In this document: piece after piece, positions 51,089-59,063 of the stretch
How the letters are laid out: every line of letters starts with the position of its first letter
Numbering within the stretch: position 1 is the stretch's first letter
NCBI RefSeq assembly: GCF_018390605.1
Contig: NZ_JAHBGD010000005.1
Coordinates: 186,001-250,000 of the forward strand
Source of the DNA: Ancylobacter defluvii
GTDB lineage: Bacteria > Pseudomonadota > Alphaproteobacteria > Rhizobiales > Xanthobacteraceae
Reading direction: 5' to 3'
Length of the DNA stretch: 64,000 nt
Position numbers and translations under genes: made by a program
Notes under the pieces: model-generated
Databases searched by the model: none
Told to the model about the DNA's origin: nothing
The model's input: the letters and a program-made list of their open reading frames with translations, nothing else

Positions 51089-51906
51089 CACGCAGCCTCC
51101 GCTTCATTGCCGCCGTGCTCGGCTATGAAGTCGGCGAAGCGGTTGCGGGCGGCGGTGCCGGCGGCTTTCCAGACCTTCAGCAGCGCGTCGTACTGGGCGT
51201 CTTCCTTCGACACGACCGCCGGCCGGGCGCCGGCCAGCCGCTGCGAAGCCTCGCCAACGGAGCGCGGAGCGTCATCGGCCTTGCCGAACATCAGGTCGAG
51301 CACCGGCATGCGTTGCTCCGGCGGCAGCTTTACCAGCGCGTCGAGATCGGCCCCCTTGTTCGCCATGGGCGTACCGGCCAGCCGGGCGCGGACGTCGGCC
51401 GGCAGGGTGGCGCGTTTGAGCAGGCGCTGCAGCGAGCGTTCCGAAAGGTCGAGCTTCTCGCAAGCCTCCTGGGAGAAGCGCGGGACCATGTCGCCAAAAA
51501 TGGCGGCTTGGTCGGAGCGACGGTCGCCGCCGTGCTTCGTCGACGGGTTCAGCTTCTCGTAAAGCCGCTTCTTCTCGGCGAGGAATACCGCCCGGTCGAG
51601 TTCGGTCAGCTCGGTGCGATAAAGGTTCTCGTCGATCTCGCGCAGCCGCGCCTGATCGGGCGACAGGCTGAGAACAACGGCCTCGATATCCTCCCATTCG
51701 AGGATGACGGCGCCGCGATGCCGATGGCCGCCGGAGACGAGGAGGTACTTGCCCGCCTTTTTCGGGTGCGGACGCACCTCAAGCGGGACATTGAGCCCTT
51801 CCGCCTTCATGTTGGCGGCGAGGAAGAGGGCGCGGTCCTCGTCGACCGCGCGCAGGCGATCGGCAACGATGATGTCGGCGAGCTTGATGGTCTGCGAGAC
51901 AGGCAT
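51088..51906 (-). CDS. ParB-like nuclease-domain protein
   Basis: This 272-residue protein has an N-terminal ParB/sulfiredoxin fold, with LRAVDEDRALFLAANMKAEGLNVPLEVR and the GGHRHRGA box that binds CTP in ParB. A later KLDLSERSLQRLLKRATLP looks like the ParB HTH. It lies directly after Ner. A DNA-binding role in early transcription or replication is inferred; parS-like targets are not identified. Confidence 0.85.
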   Translation of the reverse strand: MPVSQTIKLADIIVADRLRAVDEDRALFLAANMKAEGLNVPLEVRPHPKKAGKYLLVSGGHRHRGAVILEWEDIEAVVLSLSPDQARLREIDENLYRTELTELDRAVFLAEKKRLYEKLNPSTKHGGDRRSDQAAIFGDMVPRFSQEACEKLDLSERSLQRLLKRATLPADVRARLAGTPMANKGADLDALVKLPPEQRMPVLDLMFGKADDAPRSVGEASQRLAGARPAVVSKEDAQYDALLKVWKAAGTAARNRFADFIAEHGGNEAEAA

Positions 51907-51908
51907 GT

Positions 51909-52214
51909 CTAGGCGGCCTTCGATTTTTGACGGAGACGGTCATTAACCATCCGCTTACCGTTGGATCGCTGGCGCTTGGGGCGGCCGGCGCGGTCGTAGC
52001 GGGAGGGCCAGATGTCTTGGGGCTTCAGTTCGAGGAACGTCGCAATGATGCGTTCAAGCTCGGGCCACGGGCGGGTCCAGACCTTGTAGATCGTCGACGC
52101 CTCGTAGCCGTGGGCGATGCCGAGCTGCGAAAGCTTGGCCCCGCGCATGCGGACGGCCGCCTTGACCTGCTCGGCGTGCCAGTCTTGTGATAAGTCAGCG
52201 CTGACTTTCCGCAC
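51909..52214 (-). CDS. ner: Ner-like early transcription regulator
   Basis: This is a 101-residue HTH protein of the Ner/Nlp family. The text SQDWHAEQVKAAVRMRGAKLSQLGIAHGYEASTIYKVWTRPWPELERIIATFLELKPQDIWPSRY aligns with Mu Ner over its length. Mu Ner turns down early and repressor promoters. Start GTG at 52214 is provisional; no ATG lies upstream of the conserved DWH. It diverges from the repressor over a 143-bp operator region. Confidence 0.9.
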   Translation of the reverse strand: MRKVSADLSQDWHAEQVKAAVRMRGAKLSQLGIAHGYEASTIYKVWTRPWPELERIIATFLELKPQDIWPSRYDRAGRPKRQRSNGKRMVNDRLRQKSKAA

Positions 52215-52470
52215 TGTTGGGTTCCGATTCCGAGACGTTCACGACACCTCGGCATCCGGCTTTCGGTGCAGAAGTGTCAGGTTTCGGACATCAGAATTAG
52301 CGATTCCGGAACATATGTCCAGCTTCTTTTCGCTTCCGAGTTCAGGAAACGGAAAAAATGCGTGCCATGGGGGCTAAGTTGCTGCCGTCGAATAGGAAAA
52401 TCGATCTCGGAAGCGATGAACCGCAGTCAGGTTCCGAGATCCGAGTTTCGGAACCGAAGTCGGAATTCCA
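52215..52470. promoter_or_regulatory. Operator region with repeated TTCCGA/TTTCGG motifs
   Basis: Between ner and the repressor and into its first codons, the hexamer family ttccga/tcggaa/tttcgg occurs about ten times. Clear copies are two tandem ttccga at 52222-52233, tttcgg at 52261 and 52282, ttccgg at 52304, ttccga at 52334 and 52432, and ttcggaa at 52447. They are plausible repressor or Ner binding sites controlling the lytic and lysogenic promoters, which should lie here. Confidence 0.55.
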
Positions 52471-53116
52471 GGGGCGACTTGTCCAGGCGATCGATGGCGC
52501 CGGCGGTGTTGATGCCGTTGCGGCTAAGAGCGGCGTGCCGAGGGGGTCGCTCTACAACTATTACCGGGGCGTTCACGAGCCCAAGGCGTCGGCGCTCGCT
52601 CGCATCGCATCAGCAACGGGCAGCTCGGTGGATTGGCTTCTGTCATTGGCCGAGGCGCCCGTTGTGACGGAGGGGCTGGCGCAAGCTCAATCGTTTCAGG
52701 ACGATCGCTTCGTCGATGTCCAGCGGCTGACTTTCCGTGCGTCCGCTGGGTTGGGCGCCATGATCGTGAAAGAAGCTGAAGGCACCGCGCCGGTTCGTCG
52801 CGACCTTCTCGCAAGTCTCGGTTTACGGCCTCAGTGGGCGCGAGTGCTCGATTCTGCCGGCGATAGCATGTCGCCGACGATCATGGATGGCGATAAACTA
52901 TTGATCGACGTATCGCCCGATGCAGCTTCCCGATTTATCGACGGGAAGATTTACGTCTTTACCGTCGGCGACGAGAGTTTCGTGAAGCGTCTACATCGCG
53001 CACCGGGAAAGCTAATCATGGCCTCGGACAACCCGGTCTATCCCGAACGGGATGTGCCACAAGCCGAGCCTTTCGCTATAGTCGGCCGCGTCCGCTGGGT
53101 TGAACACGAGGTCTAG
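52358..53116 (+). CDS. Phage repressor with HTH and S24 (LexA-like) domain
   Basis: This is a 252-residue repressor. An HTH (GGVDAVAAKSGVPRGSLYNYYRG) is followed by an S24 peptidase-like domain with serine in DSAGDSMSPTIMDG and lysine in FVKRLHR. It is the only gene of the core set transcribed to the right, as expected for repressor c. AGGAAA precedes the ATG at 52358. The S24 domain suggests RecA-stimulated self-cleavage and SOS induction, which differs from classical Mu repressor and is more like a lambda-type switch. Confidence 0.9.
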   Translation: MRAMGAKLLPSNRKIDLGSDEPQSGSEIRVSEPKSEFQGRLVQAIDGAGGVDAVAAKSGVPRGSLYNYYRGVHEPKASALARIASATGSSVDWLLSLAEAPVVTEGLAQAQSFQDDRFVDVQRLTFRASAGLGAMIVKEAEGTAPVRRDLLASLGLRPQWARVLDSAGDSMSPTIMDGDKLLIDVSPDAASRFIDGKIYVFTVGDESFVKRLHRAPGKLIMASDNPVYPERDVPQAEPFAIVGRVRWVEHEV

Positions 53117-53126
53117 GGAGAACACC

Positions 53127-53645
53127 GTGCGCCGCGTTTTTGTGTTAACTGCCGTGCTCATCACTCTCTGCGGCGCCGCGACTGCCGACCCTCTCGGCGG
53201 AAAACTTGCTGACTTCGCCACTGATTTCAACAAATCAGCGAAGGCGTTGAAAAACCCCACCCGTGTTGCCAAGGCTAACTGCAGCGCCGCTGTTCGGGCA
53301 AGCTGCACATTTGTGGTGACCGACAATATTCGTCTCGACGCGGTGTCAATGGATGACAAGAAAACTCTTGGCGCCATAACCATCCATATGAACGGCACTC
53401 CTCGTGATGTGCCGGTATATTTCCGCACGATCGACGTTCTCATGAAGATGTACGCAGGCCGTTCGTCCGACGATGAACGCCGCGTTGTCCTCGGGCAACT
53501 AGTGCAGCAGATCGCGAACAGCCGCACGCCAAAGGTGACCCTCGACGGCCTAGATGTTTCGGTGCTGCTGATCCCCGGCGTGTCATCAATCACCGAAGTC
53601 GGCCGAGGCGACATCGGTCTCGACACCACCGCCGAGCCGCTTTGA
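53127..53645 (+). CDS. Secreted protein co-transcribed with the repressor
   Basis: 172 residues from GTG 53127 with AGGGAG upstream, 10 nt behind the repressor stop. An N-terminal signal peptide (RRVFVLTAVLITLCGAATADP) is followed by a soluble domain with two cysteines (NCSAAVRASCTFVV) that could pair. Unknown family. As the gene is read with the repressor it should be made in the lysogen, so it is a candidate for lysogenic conversion or exclusion of related phages. Confidence 0.72.
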   Translation: MRRVFVLTAVLITLCGAATADPLGGKLADFATDFNKSAKALKNPTRVAKANCSAAVRASCTFVVTDNIRLDAVSMDDKKTLGAITIHMNGTPRDVPVYFRTIDVLMKMYAGRSSDDERRVVLGQLVQQIANSRTPKVTLDGLDVSVLLIPGVSSITEVGRGDIGLDTTAEPL

Positions 53646-53687
53646 GAGGTCGCTGATATGATGTTAAGAGCCGCTTGCCATGCTCTT

Positions 53688-53716
53688 GAAAGGCGGAGCC
53701 TCCTGCGCCGCCTTTC
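53688..53716 (+). terminator. Hairpin terminator after the repressor operon
   Basis: gaaaggcgg (53688-53696) pairs perfectly with ccgcctttc (53708-53716) over a 9-bp stem and 11-nt loop. The T-run is short (tttct), so strength is uncertain. It is 43 bp downstream of the secreted protein stop. Confidence 0.6.
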
Positions 53717-53820
53717 TGCAAGATCATCTGTCCCGACCGCCGATTTTTTCCACCTTCTGCAGAAACGGCCACCGCCGCCCGCGCCGCCCGGCAGAAGCCG
53801 CAACCGCCCGCCGGATAAGG

Positions 53821-53860
53821 CTTTGTCCCGCCTGTTCCCGGCTAATCCCACCTAATCCCG
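53821..53860. repeat. Four direct repeats with 10-bp period in the left end
   Basis: The blocks ctttgtcccg, cctgttcccg, gctaatccca and cctaatcccg follow one another without spacers. Each has T at position 3 and TCCC at positions 6-9. They face one side of the helix and lie just inside the terminal repeat. One related gggaca block occurs inside the other end (near 13307). Possible transposase or host-factor sites. Confidence 0.6.
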
Positions 53861-53861
53861 T

Positions 53862-53888
53862 CTCTGCAGAACTAAGTGTCTTCATTCA
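53862..53888. repeat. Prophage left-end terminal inverted repeat
   Basis: The outer 27 bp at the immunity end. Read inward (reverse complement) it begins TGAATGAAGACAC and shares the TCTGCAG block with the other end at the same offset. Ends in CA followed by ggagg. Confidence 0.85.
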
Positions 53889-54773
53889 GGAGGAAGGGAT
53901 CGCTTGGCCGAGGGTGGCGCAGGCGCGGCGCACCGCCTGGGCCTGCATCAGGAAGGCGACGGCGACGAAATCGTTCAGCGCCTCCGCGAGCGCCGGCTCG
54001 GCGAGCGCGCCGCCGCGCGGATCGGGCCGGCGCAGCAGCCCCGCCTCCTCGCCGGCGCGCAGCAGGCCGAGGACATGCGAGCGGGAGACGCCGAACCGGC
54101 GGGCGAGATGGGTGATCGGCAGCGGCGGCTGGTCGTGGCCGGCCTCCATCAGCGACAGGGCGATGACGATGCCGGCGTCGCGGTCGGCGAAGGGCGCCAA
54201 CTCCGGCACGTCGTCGAGCAGCCGCCAGCCCTCGCGGAAGGGCTGGATCAGCGCATCGATATAGATCGCCAGGAAATCCGGCTCGTCGATATGCGCGAGG
54301 CCGGCGGCCCCCTCCGGCACCAGGTCCGTCATGGCTGCCAGCAGATGGCGCCAGCGCGCGCGGTGCAGATCGAGCAGGCGGGCGCTCGGCGCCAGCCGCT
54401 TCAGCCGGCGATCGCCGCCGGGATCGGGCATGGATTCGACGAGGCCGAGCAGCCGGAAGGCGCCCAGCATGGCGACGGCGCGGCCGGGGCTGCAGACCTG
54501 AAGGCCGGCGGCCTCGGCTTTCAGCCGGCCGGCGCTCAGCCCGCCGCCTCCGGCGCCGGGCGGCTCGTAATGCAGGGCGAGTACCAGCATGGAGAGGATG
54601 AAGCGCCCGCGATCATTCAGCAGCCGATTCATCACCGCATTGCCGCGATAGGTGGCGACGATGCCGGCGGCCGCCTGACGCGCCGCCGGCGCGAACAGCG
54701 GGTGTGCGCGCAAGGCTTCGAGCTCTGGCCGGCGTTCCGCCGCCGGGGCGCGCCATGAGGTCGGATCGAGCAT
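53886..54773 (-). CDS. Winged-helix-like regulator, 3' end altered by prophage insertion
   Basis: This 295-residue protein is not a recognised family. It contains an HTH near the C-terminus (ITHLARRFGVSRSHVLGLLRAGEEAGLL) and a second helical DNA-binding-like segment in the centre, so transcriptional regulation is likely. The reading frame now ends in a TGA formed by the first bases of the prophage end (53886-53888). Joining the flanks at ggagg restores 9 more codons (LSPSGRGSG) and a TAA at 13242-13244. The lost residues come from a palindromic repeat, so function is probably kept. Confidence 0.8.
   Translation of the reverse strand: MLDPTSWRAPAAERRPELEALRAHPLFAPAARQAAAGIVATYRGNAVMNRLLNDRGRFILSMLVLALHYEPPGAGGGGLSAGRLKAEAAGLQVCSPGRAVAMLGAFRLLGLVESMPDPGGDRRLKRLAPSARLLDLHRARWRHLLAAMTDLVPEGAAGLAHIDEPDFLAIYIDALIQPFREGWRLLDDVPELAPFADRDAGIVIALSLMEAGHDQPPLPITHLARRFGVSRSHVLGLLRAGEEAGLLRRPDPRGGALAEPALAEALNDFVAVAFLMQAQAVRRACATLGQAIPSS
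53889..53893. repeat. Target site duplication, copy 2 (ggagg)
   Basis: The ggagg directly after the terminal CA, identical to 13272-13276. It is also part of the two serine codons at the end of the interrupted host gene. Confidence 0.92.
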
Positions 54774-54984
54774 GGAGACGTATCCCGATTTTCCGTCGCC
54801 TTATGACATTGCCCCCGCCATCGCTTCAACCGGCCAGCCGGCCGGGATGACCGGGAAACGCCGAGGCGTTGCCGTCATGTGGTGGGCGCGCGGGAGACGC
54901 GGTCAAAAATCGGCGTTGCGCAACGGAACTGTCGGGCGTTCATTGCGTCGTGGGCGGAGAATCCTCCCGAAACGAGGACGTGTC

Positions 54985-55302
54985 ATGCGCTACACAGGCA
55001 TTCGGTTTATCTTTTCGCCGTCTACGGCTGGAGCGTTCGTGGCCGGCGCCATGGTGGCCGCCGGCGCGCTGATCGCCAGCGCGGCCCCGGTCTCGGCGGC
55101 GGTGGTGTATTGCACCGGCCCGGGCTATCCGCGCGGTTGCGTGGTGCGCACCGCCCCCGCGCCTGCCGCTCGCGCCGCCATCTATTGCACCCGTCCGGGC
55201 TATCCGGTGGGGTGTGTCGGCAGCCCGGCGGCGCGCGCCGTCGCCCGGCCGGGGCCGGGCGTCAATATGGGCGGGCCGGTCAATCGTCCCGGCCTGCGCT
55301 GA
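54985..55302 (+). CDS. Small secreted protein with duplicated YCTxPGYPxGCV motif
   Basis: 105 residues from ATG 54985 with GAGGA upstream. A signal peptide (AGAFVAGAMVAAGALIASAAPVSA) is followed by two copies of a 12-residue motif, YCTGPGYPRGCV and YCTRPGYPVGCV, each with two cysteines, separated by an Ala/Pro-rich linker. Similar short proteins are common in Hyphomicrobiales but have no known role. The cysteines may form disulphides in the periplasm. Followed after 24 bp by another secreted protein gene. Confidence 0.72.
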   Translation: MRYTGIRFIFSPSTAGAFVAGAMVAAGALIASAAPVSAAVVYCTGPGYPRGCVVRTAPAPAARAAIYCTRPGYPVGCVGSPAARAVARPGPGVNMGGPVNRPGLR

Positions 55303-55326
55303 ATCCATCCACAACAGGAGAGTTCC

Positions 55327-55632
55327 ATGTCGATCCCCTTCACCACGCTCCGCCGGAGCGCGGCCGCCTCGCTGTGCCTTGGCGCCCTCGTCCTCGCCGC
55401 GGTGCCGGCACTTGCCGACAAGGCGGCCGCCGATGCCTGCGCCGCCGGGCTCAATGCCGACGGCAAGACGATCTATGCCGCCTCGTTCGCGTCGATCAGC
55501 TCCGGCGGCGACGTGCGCGGCGTCGTGACCGACAAGACCCGCTCGCTGGCGATGGGCGGCAAGATCGATCGCGGCGCGGCCCGCACCAATGCCGAAGCCG
55601 CCGGCAAGTGCCTGGCTCTCGCCGGCAGCTGA
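55327..55632 (+). CDS. Small secreted protein of unknown function
   Basis: 101 residues with a clear signal peptide (SLCLGALVLAAVPALADK). The mature part is Ala-rich with two cysteines (DACAAGL, GKCLALAG) that can pair. An AGGAGAG ribosome binding site precedes the ATG. The pattern of the first half (CAAGLNADGKTIYAAS) recalls a group of periplasmic proteins in rhizobia. Probably co-transcribed with the gene upstream. Confidence 0.72.
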   Translation: MSIPFTTLRRSAAASLCLGALVLAAVPALADKAAADACAAGLNADGKTIYAASFASISSGGDVRGVVTDKTRSLAMGGKIDRGAARTNAEAAGKCLALAGS

Positions 55633-55767
55633 ACCCCCGCGGCGCGGGCGACCGGCCGCGATGAATTCCCCGCCCTGACGTGGCGGCGGCGCCAAGCTGC
55701 GTTGCGGGACGCGCCGCCGGCCTGCTATACGGCGCGGCAGCATTGTCACGTCGTGTCGGGAATTCGG

Positions 55768-56055
55768 ATGTCGGTCGATCAGGCGACGGTCCGGCGAGTC
55801 GCGCATCTCGCGCGCATCGCCGTCACCGAGGAAGAAGTGGTCCATCTCCAGGGCGAGCTGAACGCCATCCTGGCCTTTGTGGACGAACTGGCCGAGGTCG
55901 ACGTCACCGGCGTCGAGCCGATGACCAGCGTCATCCCGATGACGCTGCCGCTGCGCCAGGACACGGTGACCGACGGCTTCTATCCCGAACGGGTGCTCGC
56001 CAACGCTCCGGTGGCCGAGGACGGCTTCTTTGCCGTGCCCAAGGTGGTGGAGTGA
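55768..56055 (+). CDS. gatC: Aspartyl/glutamyl-tRNA amidotransferase subunit C
   Basis: 95 residues from ATG 55768, opening [19 protein letters not shown], the family start. GatC holds GatA and GatB together in the enzyme that converts Glu-tRNA(Gln) and Asp-tRNA(Asn) to the amidated forms. Five nt separate it from gatA. Confidence 0.95.
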   Translation: MSVDQATVRRVAHLARIAVTEEEVVHLQGELNAILAFVDELAEVDVTGVEPMTSVIPMTLPLRQDTVTDGFYPERVLANAPVAEDGFFAVPKVVE

Positions 56056-56060
56056 GCGAG

Positions 56061-57542
56061 ATGACCGAACTTACCCGCCTCACCATCACTGCCGCCCGCG
56101 AGGGGCTGGCGCAGGGCCATTTCACCGCCACCGAGCTCACCCAGGCCTATCTCGACGCCATCGAGCCGGCCGGCGACCTCAACGCCTATGTGCTGTCGAC
56201 GCCGGAAAAGGCGCTGGAGATGGCCAAGGCCAGCGACGAGCGCATCGCCAAGGGCGAGGCGGGGATGCTGGAAGGCATCCCGCTCGGCGTGAAGGACAAT
56301 TATGCGGTCGACGGCGTGCGCACCACCGCCGGCTCCAACATGCTGAAGAACTTCGTGCCGCAATACGAATCGACCGTCACCGCCAATCTCTGGCGCGACG
56401 GCGCGGTGCTGCTCGGCAAGCTGAACCAGGACGAGTTCGCCATGGGCTCGTCCACCGAGACCAGCGCCTTCGGTCCGACGGTGAACCCGTGGCGGCGCGA
56501 CGGCTCCGATCAGCCCCTCGTGCCCGGCGGCTCCTCCGGCGGCGTGGCGGCGGCGGTGGCGGCGCATATCTGCGCTGGCGCGGCCGGCACCGATACCGGC
56601 GGCTCGATCCGCCAGCCGGCGGCGTTCACCGGCACCGTCGGCATCAAGCCGACCTATGGCCGCTGCTCGCGCTGGGGCATCATCGCCTATGCCTCCTCGC
56701 TCGACCAGGCCGGGCCGATCGCCCGCTCGGTGAACGACGCGGCATTGCTGCTGCGCTCCATGGCCGGGCACGACCCGAAGGATTCCACCAGCGTCGACCG
56801 GCCGGTGCCGGACTATCAGCAGGCGGTGGGCGGCTCGGTGAAGGGCATGCGCATCGGCATCCCCCGCGAATACCGCGTCGACGGCATGTCCGGCGAGATC
56901 GCCAGCCTGTGGGACGAGGGCGCGCAATGGCTGCGCGACGCCGGCGCCGAGGTGGTGGAGATCAGCCTGCCGCACAGCAAATACGCGCTGCCGGCCTATT
57001 ACATCGTGGCGCTGGCCGAGGCTTCCTCCAACCTCGCCCGCTATGACGGCGTGCGCTATGGCGAGCGGGTGCCCGGCCGCGATATCGTCGAGATGTACGA
57101 GAAGACCCGCGCCGCCGGCTTCGGCGCCGAGGTGCGCCGGCGCATCATGATCGGCACCTATGTGCTCTCCGCCGGCTATTACGACGCCTATTACGTGCGG
57201 GCGCAGAAGGTGCGCACGCTGATCAAGCGCGATTTCGAGAACGCCTTCCATGCCGGCATCGACGCGGTGCTGGCGCCGGCGACGCCGTCGCCGGCCTTCG
57301 GCATCGGCGAGGTATCCGGCGCCGACCCGGTGGAGATGTATCTGCAGGACGTGTTCACGGTGACGCTGAACATGGCGGGGCTGCCGGGCATCGCGGTGCC
57401 GGCCGGGCTCTCCGGCGACGGGCTGCCGCTCGGGCTGCAGCTGATCGGCCGGCCGTTCGGCGAGGGGGCGCTGTTCTCGCTCGCGCAGGTGATCGAGGAA
57501 GCCGCCGGCCGCTTCGAATGCCCCGAGAAGTGGTGGCTGTGA
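56061..57542 (+). CDS. gatA: Aspartyl/glutamyl-tRNA amidotransferase subunit A
   Basis: This 493-residue amidase releases ammonia from glutamine for tRNA amidation. The Lys of the Ser-cisSer-Lys triad is in [10 protein letters not shown]; the two serines are in [26 protein letters not shown]. An ATG at 56061 is 5 nt from the gatC stop. The gatB subunit lies 3.9 kb away on the same strand, so the complex is encoded at two nearby sites. Confidence 0.97.
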   Translation: MTELTRLTITAAREGLAQGHFTATELTQAYLDAIEPAGDLNAYVLSTPEKALEMAKASDERIAKGEAGMLEGIPLGVKDNYAVDGVRTTAGSNMLKNFVPQYESTVTANLWRDGAVLLGKLNQDEFAMGSSTETSAFGPTVNPWRRDGSDQPLVPGGSSGGVAAAVAAHICAGAAGTDTGGSIRQPAAFTGTVGIKPTYGRCSRWGIIAYASSLDQAGPIARSVNDAALLLRSMAGHDPKDSTSVDRPVPDYQQAVGGSVKGMRIGIPREYRVDGMSGEIASLWDEGAQWLRDAGAEVVEISLPHSKYALPAYYIVALAEASSNLARYDGVRYGERVPGRDIVEMYEKTRAAGFGAEVRRRIMIGTYVLSAGYYDAYYVRAQKVRTLIKRDFENAFHAGIDAVLAPATPSPAFGIGEVSGADPVEMYLQDVFTVTLNMAGLPGIAVPAGLSGDGLPLGLQLIGRPFGEGALFSLAQVIEEAAGRFECPEKWWL

Positions 57543-57838
57543 TGGCGCGCCTGCTGCCCGAGAACGAGCGCGCGCTGGCGCCCTTCCGGGCGGAGATAGA
57601 CGCTCTCGACGCGCAGATGGTGGAACTGCTCGCCCGGCGCTTCGAAGTGGTGAAGCACGTCATCGCGGTGAAGAAGGCCGAGGGGCTGGCGGCGCTGCTG
57701 CCCGAGCGGGTCGAGGACGTGGTGGAGAAGGTGACCGCCACCGCCGAGACCAAGGGCGTGCCCCCCGAACTCGCCGAGCGGCTGTGGCGGGTGCTGATCC
57801 AATGGGTGGTCGACTACGAGAACGAGCGGCTCGGCTGA
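57542..57838 (+). CDS. Chorismate mutase (AroQ type)
   Basis: 98 residues of the all-helical AroQ fold, which converts chorismate to prephenate in aromatic amino acid synthesis. ALAPFRAEIDALDAQMVELLARRFEVVKHVIAVKKAEG has the family Arg, Asp and Lys positions of the active site. The ATG at 57542 overlaps the gatA stop as TGATG, so it is translationally coupled to gatA, a frequent arrangement in this group. Confidence 0.92.
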   Translation: MARLLPENERALAPFRAEIDALDAQMVELLARRFEVVKHVIAVKKAEGLAALLPERVEDVVEKVTATAETKGVPPELAERLWRVLIQWVVDYENERLG

Positions 57839-57872
57839 CGCCCGGCGCGGTTATCCCGGCGTCTTCTTTTTA

Positions 57873-57990
57873 CTTGCCTCTCCCCGATGGGGAGAGGTGG
57901 CCCGCGAAGCGGTTCGGTGAGGGGGTACGACATTGGGACGCGTCGAAGACCCCTCACCCCACCCCTCTCCCCGTCGGAGAGAGGGAGCTT
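57873..57990. repeat. Pair of dispersed palindromic repeats
   Basis: Two inverted units: cctctccccgatggggagagg with gtgaggggg, and about 60 bp on cccctcaccc with cctctccccgtcggagagagg. They occupy most of the 295-bp gap between the chorismate mutase and the transporter and are related to the copies at 13241 and 61078. Likely transcribed as a long hairpin; may end gatCA-aroQ transcription. The rest of the gap holds no gene. Confidence 0.7.
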
Positions 57991-58133
57991 GGTTGCTCCT
58001 GCGGTACAAGCGCCGCGCGAAGATTGCCGCGAAGGTCGAATGGCGCGCGCGGCGTGGCCGTGCTTTGAGCGGGGCGCCCGGCCGCACGGCCGGAGCCTGA
58101 ACGGCGGCGCCCGGCCGCCGAGGACGTGATCCC

Positions 58134-59063
58134 GTGTTTCTCTCCGAAATCATGGCTGTCGGCGCCGCCAGCTGCATTGCGCTGAGCGCCATGTTCGTCA
58201 GCGAGCTGAACGGGCGCGTCGGGCTGTTCCGCCTGACCCGCTGGCAGATGAGCGCCGCCTTCGCGATGAATGCCGCCGTCGCCACCGCGCTCGGCGGCTG
58301 GAGCAGCATCGGCGCGACGCAGCTGGGGCTGCTGGCGGCCTCCGGCCTGTTCGGCATCGTCATCGCCAGCACCACCTATTTCGCCGCGATCTATTCCGCC
58401 GGGCCGCGCATCACCGCGCTGCTGTTCGCGCTCACCTCGCCCTTCGCGCTGGCCTTCGGCTATGTCGCGCTGGGCGAGACCATCAGCGCGCGGCAGGGGC
58501 TGGGCGTGGCGCTGGTGCTGGCGGGCGTGGCGCTGGCGGTCGGGGTGCCGCGGGCGCGGCGAGGAAAGGCCGACAGGCCTGTGATGCCGGCACCGGAAGG
58601 CGTGCCGCGACCGAAGGGGCCGCGGGTCGGGCCGGCCTGGACCGGCATCGGGCTCGGCGTGGTGACGGCGCTCGGGCAGGCGCTCGGCAACCTGTTCGCC
58701 CGCCCGGCCATGGCGGCCGGCGTCGAGCCCTTCGCGGCGATGGCGGTGCGCTCCGGCCTCGCCGCGGCGTTCTTCGTGGCGCTGGCGGTGTTTCCCTTCG
58801 CCCGGCGCGACACCGCGCCGGCGACGCCGCGCAATGTGGCGACGGCGGTCTGCTCGGCCTTGTTCGGCACCGTGCTGGGCATGGCGCTGCTGATGGCGGC
58901 GCTGGCGGGCGGCAATGTCGGCGTGGTCTCGACGCTGTCCTCGATGGCGCCGGTGGCGATCCTGCCGATGGTGTGGCTGCGCTCGGGCGTGGCGCCGTCG
59001 CCCGCCGCCTGGATCGGCGCGGTGGTGGCGATCCTCGGCACAGGGTTGATCAGTATCGGTTGA
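58134..59063 (+). CDS. EamA/DMT-family transporter
   Basis: This 309-residue inner-membrane protein has ten hydrophobic segments in two EamA halves. The first half ends with LTSPFALAFGYVALGETISARQGLGVALVLAGV, the conserved Glu loop; the second repeats it with STLSSMAPVAILPMVWL. Family members export or import metabolites; the substrate is unknown. The GTG at 58134 is the most upstream start; ATG 58152 is possible. The stop lies inside the 14-bp tandem repeat. Confidence 0.85.
   Translation: MFLSEIMAVGAASCIALSAMFVSELNGRVGLFRLTRWQMSAAFAMNAAVATALGGWSSIGATQLGLLAASGLFGIVIASTTYFAAIYSAGPRITALLFALTSPFALAFGYVALGETISARQGLGVALVLAGVALAVGVPRARRGKADRPVMPAPEGVPRPKGPRVGPAWTGIGLGVVTALGQALGNLFARPAMAAGVEPFAAMAVRSGLAAAFFVALAVFPFARRDTAPATPRNVATAVCSALFGTVLGMALLMAALAGGNVGVVSTLSSMAPVAILPMVWLRSGVAPSPAAWIGAVVAILGTGLISIG

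Larger units (their letters stand above)
13277..53888 (-). mobile_element. Complete Mu-like transposable prophage, 40,612 bp
   Basis: The element begins TGAAGCG and ends CATTCA, giving 5'-TG...CA-3' ends. Aligned without gaps, the outer 27 bp of the two ends match at 17 positions, including TGAA, GACA and TCTGCAG. The duplicated target is ggagg. Gene order is that of Mu read right to left: repressor, ner, transposase A, target protein B, middle genes, Mor/C activator, lysis, head, tail, fibres, com and DNA methyltransferase. All structural genes found in Mu from gp27 to gp48 have a counterpart and none is visibly broken, so the prophage may be inducible. Most neighbouring genes overlap by ATGA or TGATG, which also helps decide starts. 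Confidence 0.97.
53717..53888. other. Prophage left end, non-coding
   Basis: 172 bp between the terminator and the end of the element. It contains the 10-bp-phased repeats (53821-53860) and the terminal repeat. No gene is seen. In Mu this region holds the L1-L3 transposase sites. Confidence 0.6.
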
